The notes under the pieces are model-generated. The model was not told the DNA's origin. It made no database searches and saw only the letters and a list, made by a program, of their open reading frames with translations. The translations under genes were made by a program, and so were the position numbers. A stretch of DNA of 7,071 nt from Salinisphaera sp. UBA1666 (GTDB taxonomy: Bacteria > Pseudomonadota > Gammaproteobacteria > Nevskiales > Salinisphaeraceae), in the NCBI GenBank assembly GCA_002320455.1, contig DCKU01000059.1:1-7071 (forward strand), written 5' to 3'. Below are positions 6,145 to 7,071 of this stretch, in pieces. The stretch's first letter is position 1. Every line of letters begins with the position of its first letter.

Positions 6145-6945
6145 ATGTCCGCGACCGACTCTTCGTTTTCTACCGATCGTCCGCTGCTCGGCCGTGCCCG
6201 GCTCATTCTCAAGGGCATCCATTTTGCCAGCGTACTGCTGCTGGGCGTGATCCTGCTGCCCAGCGTGGCGTTGCTGGGCCGCCATGCCAAGCACCTGATC
6301 AACTGGTGGCTGGGCCGCATGCTGGGCGCGCTCGCGGTCAACGTCGAGCTGGACGGCGAGCCGCCGGCCGCCCCGATGCTGGTAGTGGCCAATCACTGCT
6401 CTTGGCTGGATATTCTGGTGCTGGGCTGGGCCTTCAACACAGCGTTCGTATCCAAGGCCGAGGTGGGCAAGTGGCCGATCGTGGGCTCGTTTGCCCGGGC
6501 CGGCGGCACGCTGTTTCTCTCACGGGGCGCGGGTAAGACCGGTGAAACGAGTGCCGCGATCCGTGAGGTGCTGGACAACGGGCGCTCGGTGCTGTTCTTT
6601 CCCGAAGGTACGACCACCTACGACCCCAGCCCACAGCGGTTTCATGCCCGGCTGTTTGCTGCGGCTATCGACGGCGGTTACTTCGTGCTGCCCGTAGGAC
6701 TTCGCTACTGCGACGACACCACGCCGCCCGGCATGCATCACGCGCTGGCGCCCTGGGTCAACGAGGCACCGCTGGCGCCACATTTTAAGGATCTGTTTCG
6801 GCTGCGCGGCATCACCGCCCAGCTGCGTATCTGTGCGCCCATTGATCCGCGCGGCTACGACCGGCGCAGTCTGGCCGAGGCCGCGCGTACTGCGGTCGCC
6901 CACCGCCAGGCCGTGGCCACGGCGCGTGAGATGCGCAAACGTTAA
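6145..6945 (+). CDS. PlsC-family 1-acyl-sn-glycerol-3-phosphate acyltransferase
   Basis: Likely transfers an acyl chain to the sn-2 position of lysophosphatidic acid, making phosphatidic acid at the inner membrane. Its 266 residues are usual for PlsC-type enzymes. One hydrophobic segment (about 24-45) should anchor it. The four acyltransferase blocks appear in order: catalytic HX4D in NHCSWLD (H84, D89), GTLFLSRG (121-128), FFPEGTTT (151-158) and VLPVGLRY (181-188). The C-terminal 40 residues are basic and Ala/Arg-rich. The HCSWLD form also occurs in OlsA/NlaB-type enzymes, so acylation of lyso-ornithine lipid or a second PlsC paralogue are alternatives; I therefore give no symbol. The ATG follows the rnt stop by 23 bp, with no Shine-Dalgarno sequence and no obvious promoter, so co-transcription with rnt is likely. 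No better in-frame start is seen. Confidence 0.93.
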   Translation: MSATDSSFSTDRPLLGRARLILKGIHFASVLLLGVILLPSVALLGRHAKHLINWWLGRMLGALAVNVELDGEPPAAPMLVVANHCSWLDILVLGWAFNTAFVSKAEVGKWPIVGSFARAGGTLFLSRGAGKTGETSAAIREVLDNGRSVLFFPEGTTTYDPSPQRFHARLFAAAIDGGYFVLPVGLRYCDDTTPPGMHHALAPWVNEAPLAPHFKDLFRLRGITAQLRICAPIDPRGYDRRSLAEAARTAVAHRQAVATAREMRKR

Positions 6946-6990
6946 GGGCCTGTTGAGGTCTCATACGAGTCCGCGCCAAGCGCTGTTTTG

Positions 6991-7059
6991 CGGCAAGACG
7001 AGACGTAGCCCGCGCCGCGCAGTCATAGTCGCGCAGTGGGCTAGAACGCTGGATTGCCG
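6991..7059. repeat. Long imperfect palindrome after the acyltransferase gene
   Basis: Three matched blocks are arranged symmetrically: CGGCAA (6991-6996) with TTGCCG (7054-7059), TAGCCC (7006-7011) with GGGCTA (7038-7043), and GCGC (7017-7020) with GCGC (7031-7034). The centre is a 10-base loop. The unpaired stretches on the two sides have nearly equal length (9 and 10; 5 and 3). There is no T-tract, so it is not a classic terminator, though it could end or protect the rnt-acyltransferase mRNA. It resembles the extragenic palindromes that recur many times in bacterial genomes. No gene is supported in 6946-7071. Confidence 0.55.
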
Positions 7060-7071
7060 ACGTGTCGTTAA

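Noticed and set aside
6946..6960. GGGCCTGTTGA-like sequence resembling an insertion-sequence end
   Set aside because: No matching second end, target duplication or transposase is present in the window; the likeness is too short to support a call.
7042..7071. TAA at the very end of the window as the end of a gene
   Set aside because: The same frame has a TAG at 7042-7044, so only eight codons are open; no gene is supported.

Overview
The window looks like a piece of core chromosome from a GC-rich gammaproteobacterium. RNase T is largely restricted to Gammaproteobacteria, and this copy reads close to the Pseudomonas form. The short (403-residue) argininosuccinate synthase and the FkpA/Mip-type lipoprotein fit the same group. 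The acidic tail and the polar, Asp/Asn/Ser-rich linker of the lipoprotein would suit a halotolerant organism such as Salinisphaera or a relative, but that genus is a guess. I see no transposase, phage, defence or CRISPR genes.

Layout, left to right. Positions 1-159 hold no convincing gene. They contain a near-perfect inverted repeat (47-138) in front of an unrecognised exported protein (160-1308, +), whose stop codon sits in the loop of a strong hairpin. After a 151-bp gap with a possible promoter comes ATP-type phosphoenolpyruvate carboxykinase (pckA, 1460-3109, +). It converges on an FkpA/Mip-like peptidyl-prolyl isomerase lipoprotein (3203-4006, -), and the two share a bidirectional terminator (3147-3175). 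Upstream of the isomerase on the same strand is argG (4175-5386, -). The gap between them has a weak hairpin followed by a T-rich stretch on the minus strand. A 78-bp divergent promoter region with overlapping -10 elements separates argG from rnt (RNase T, 5465-6121, +). A PlsC-type acyltransferase (6145-6945, +) follows 23 bp after rnt, probably in one transcript. The last 126 bp hold no gene but contain a long, symmetric imperfect palindrome (6991-7059).

The genes do not form a single pathway: gluconeogenesis (pckA), envelope protein folding (isomerase lipoprotein), arginine biosynthesis (argG), tRNA and stable-RNA 3' trimming (rnt) and phospholipid synthesis (plsC-like). Every gap is shorter than about 170 bp. 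The items most worth a second look are the unrecognised exported protein, the two inverted repeats at the ends of the window, the substitutions at reported substrate-contact positions of RNase T, the altered substrate loop of PckA, and the compact argG/rnt divergent promoter. I found no convincing evidence of a new multi-gene system.
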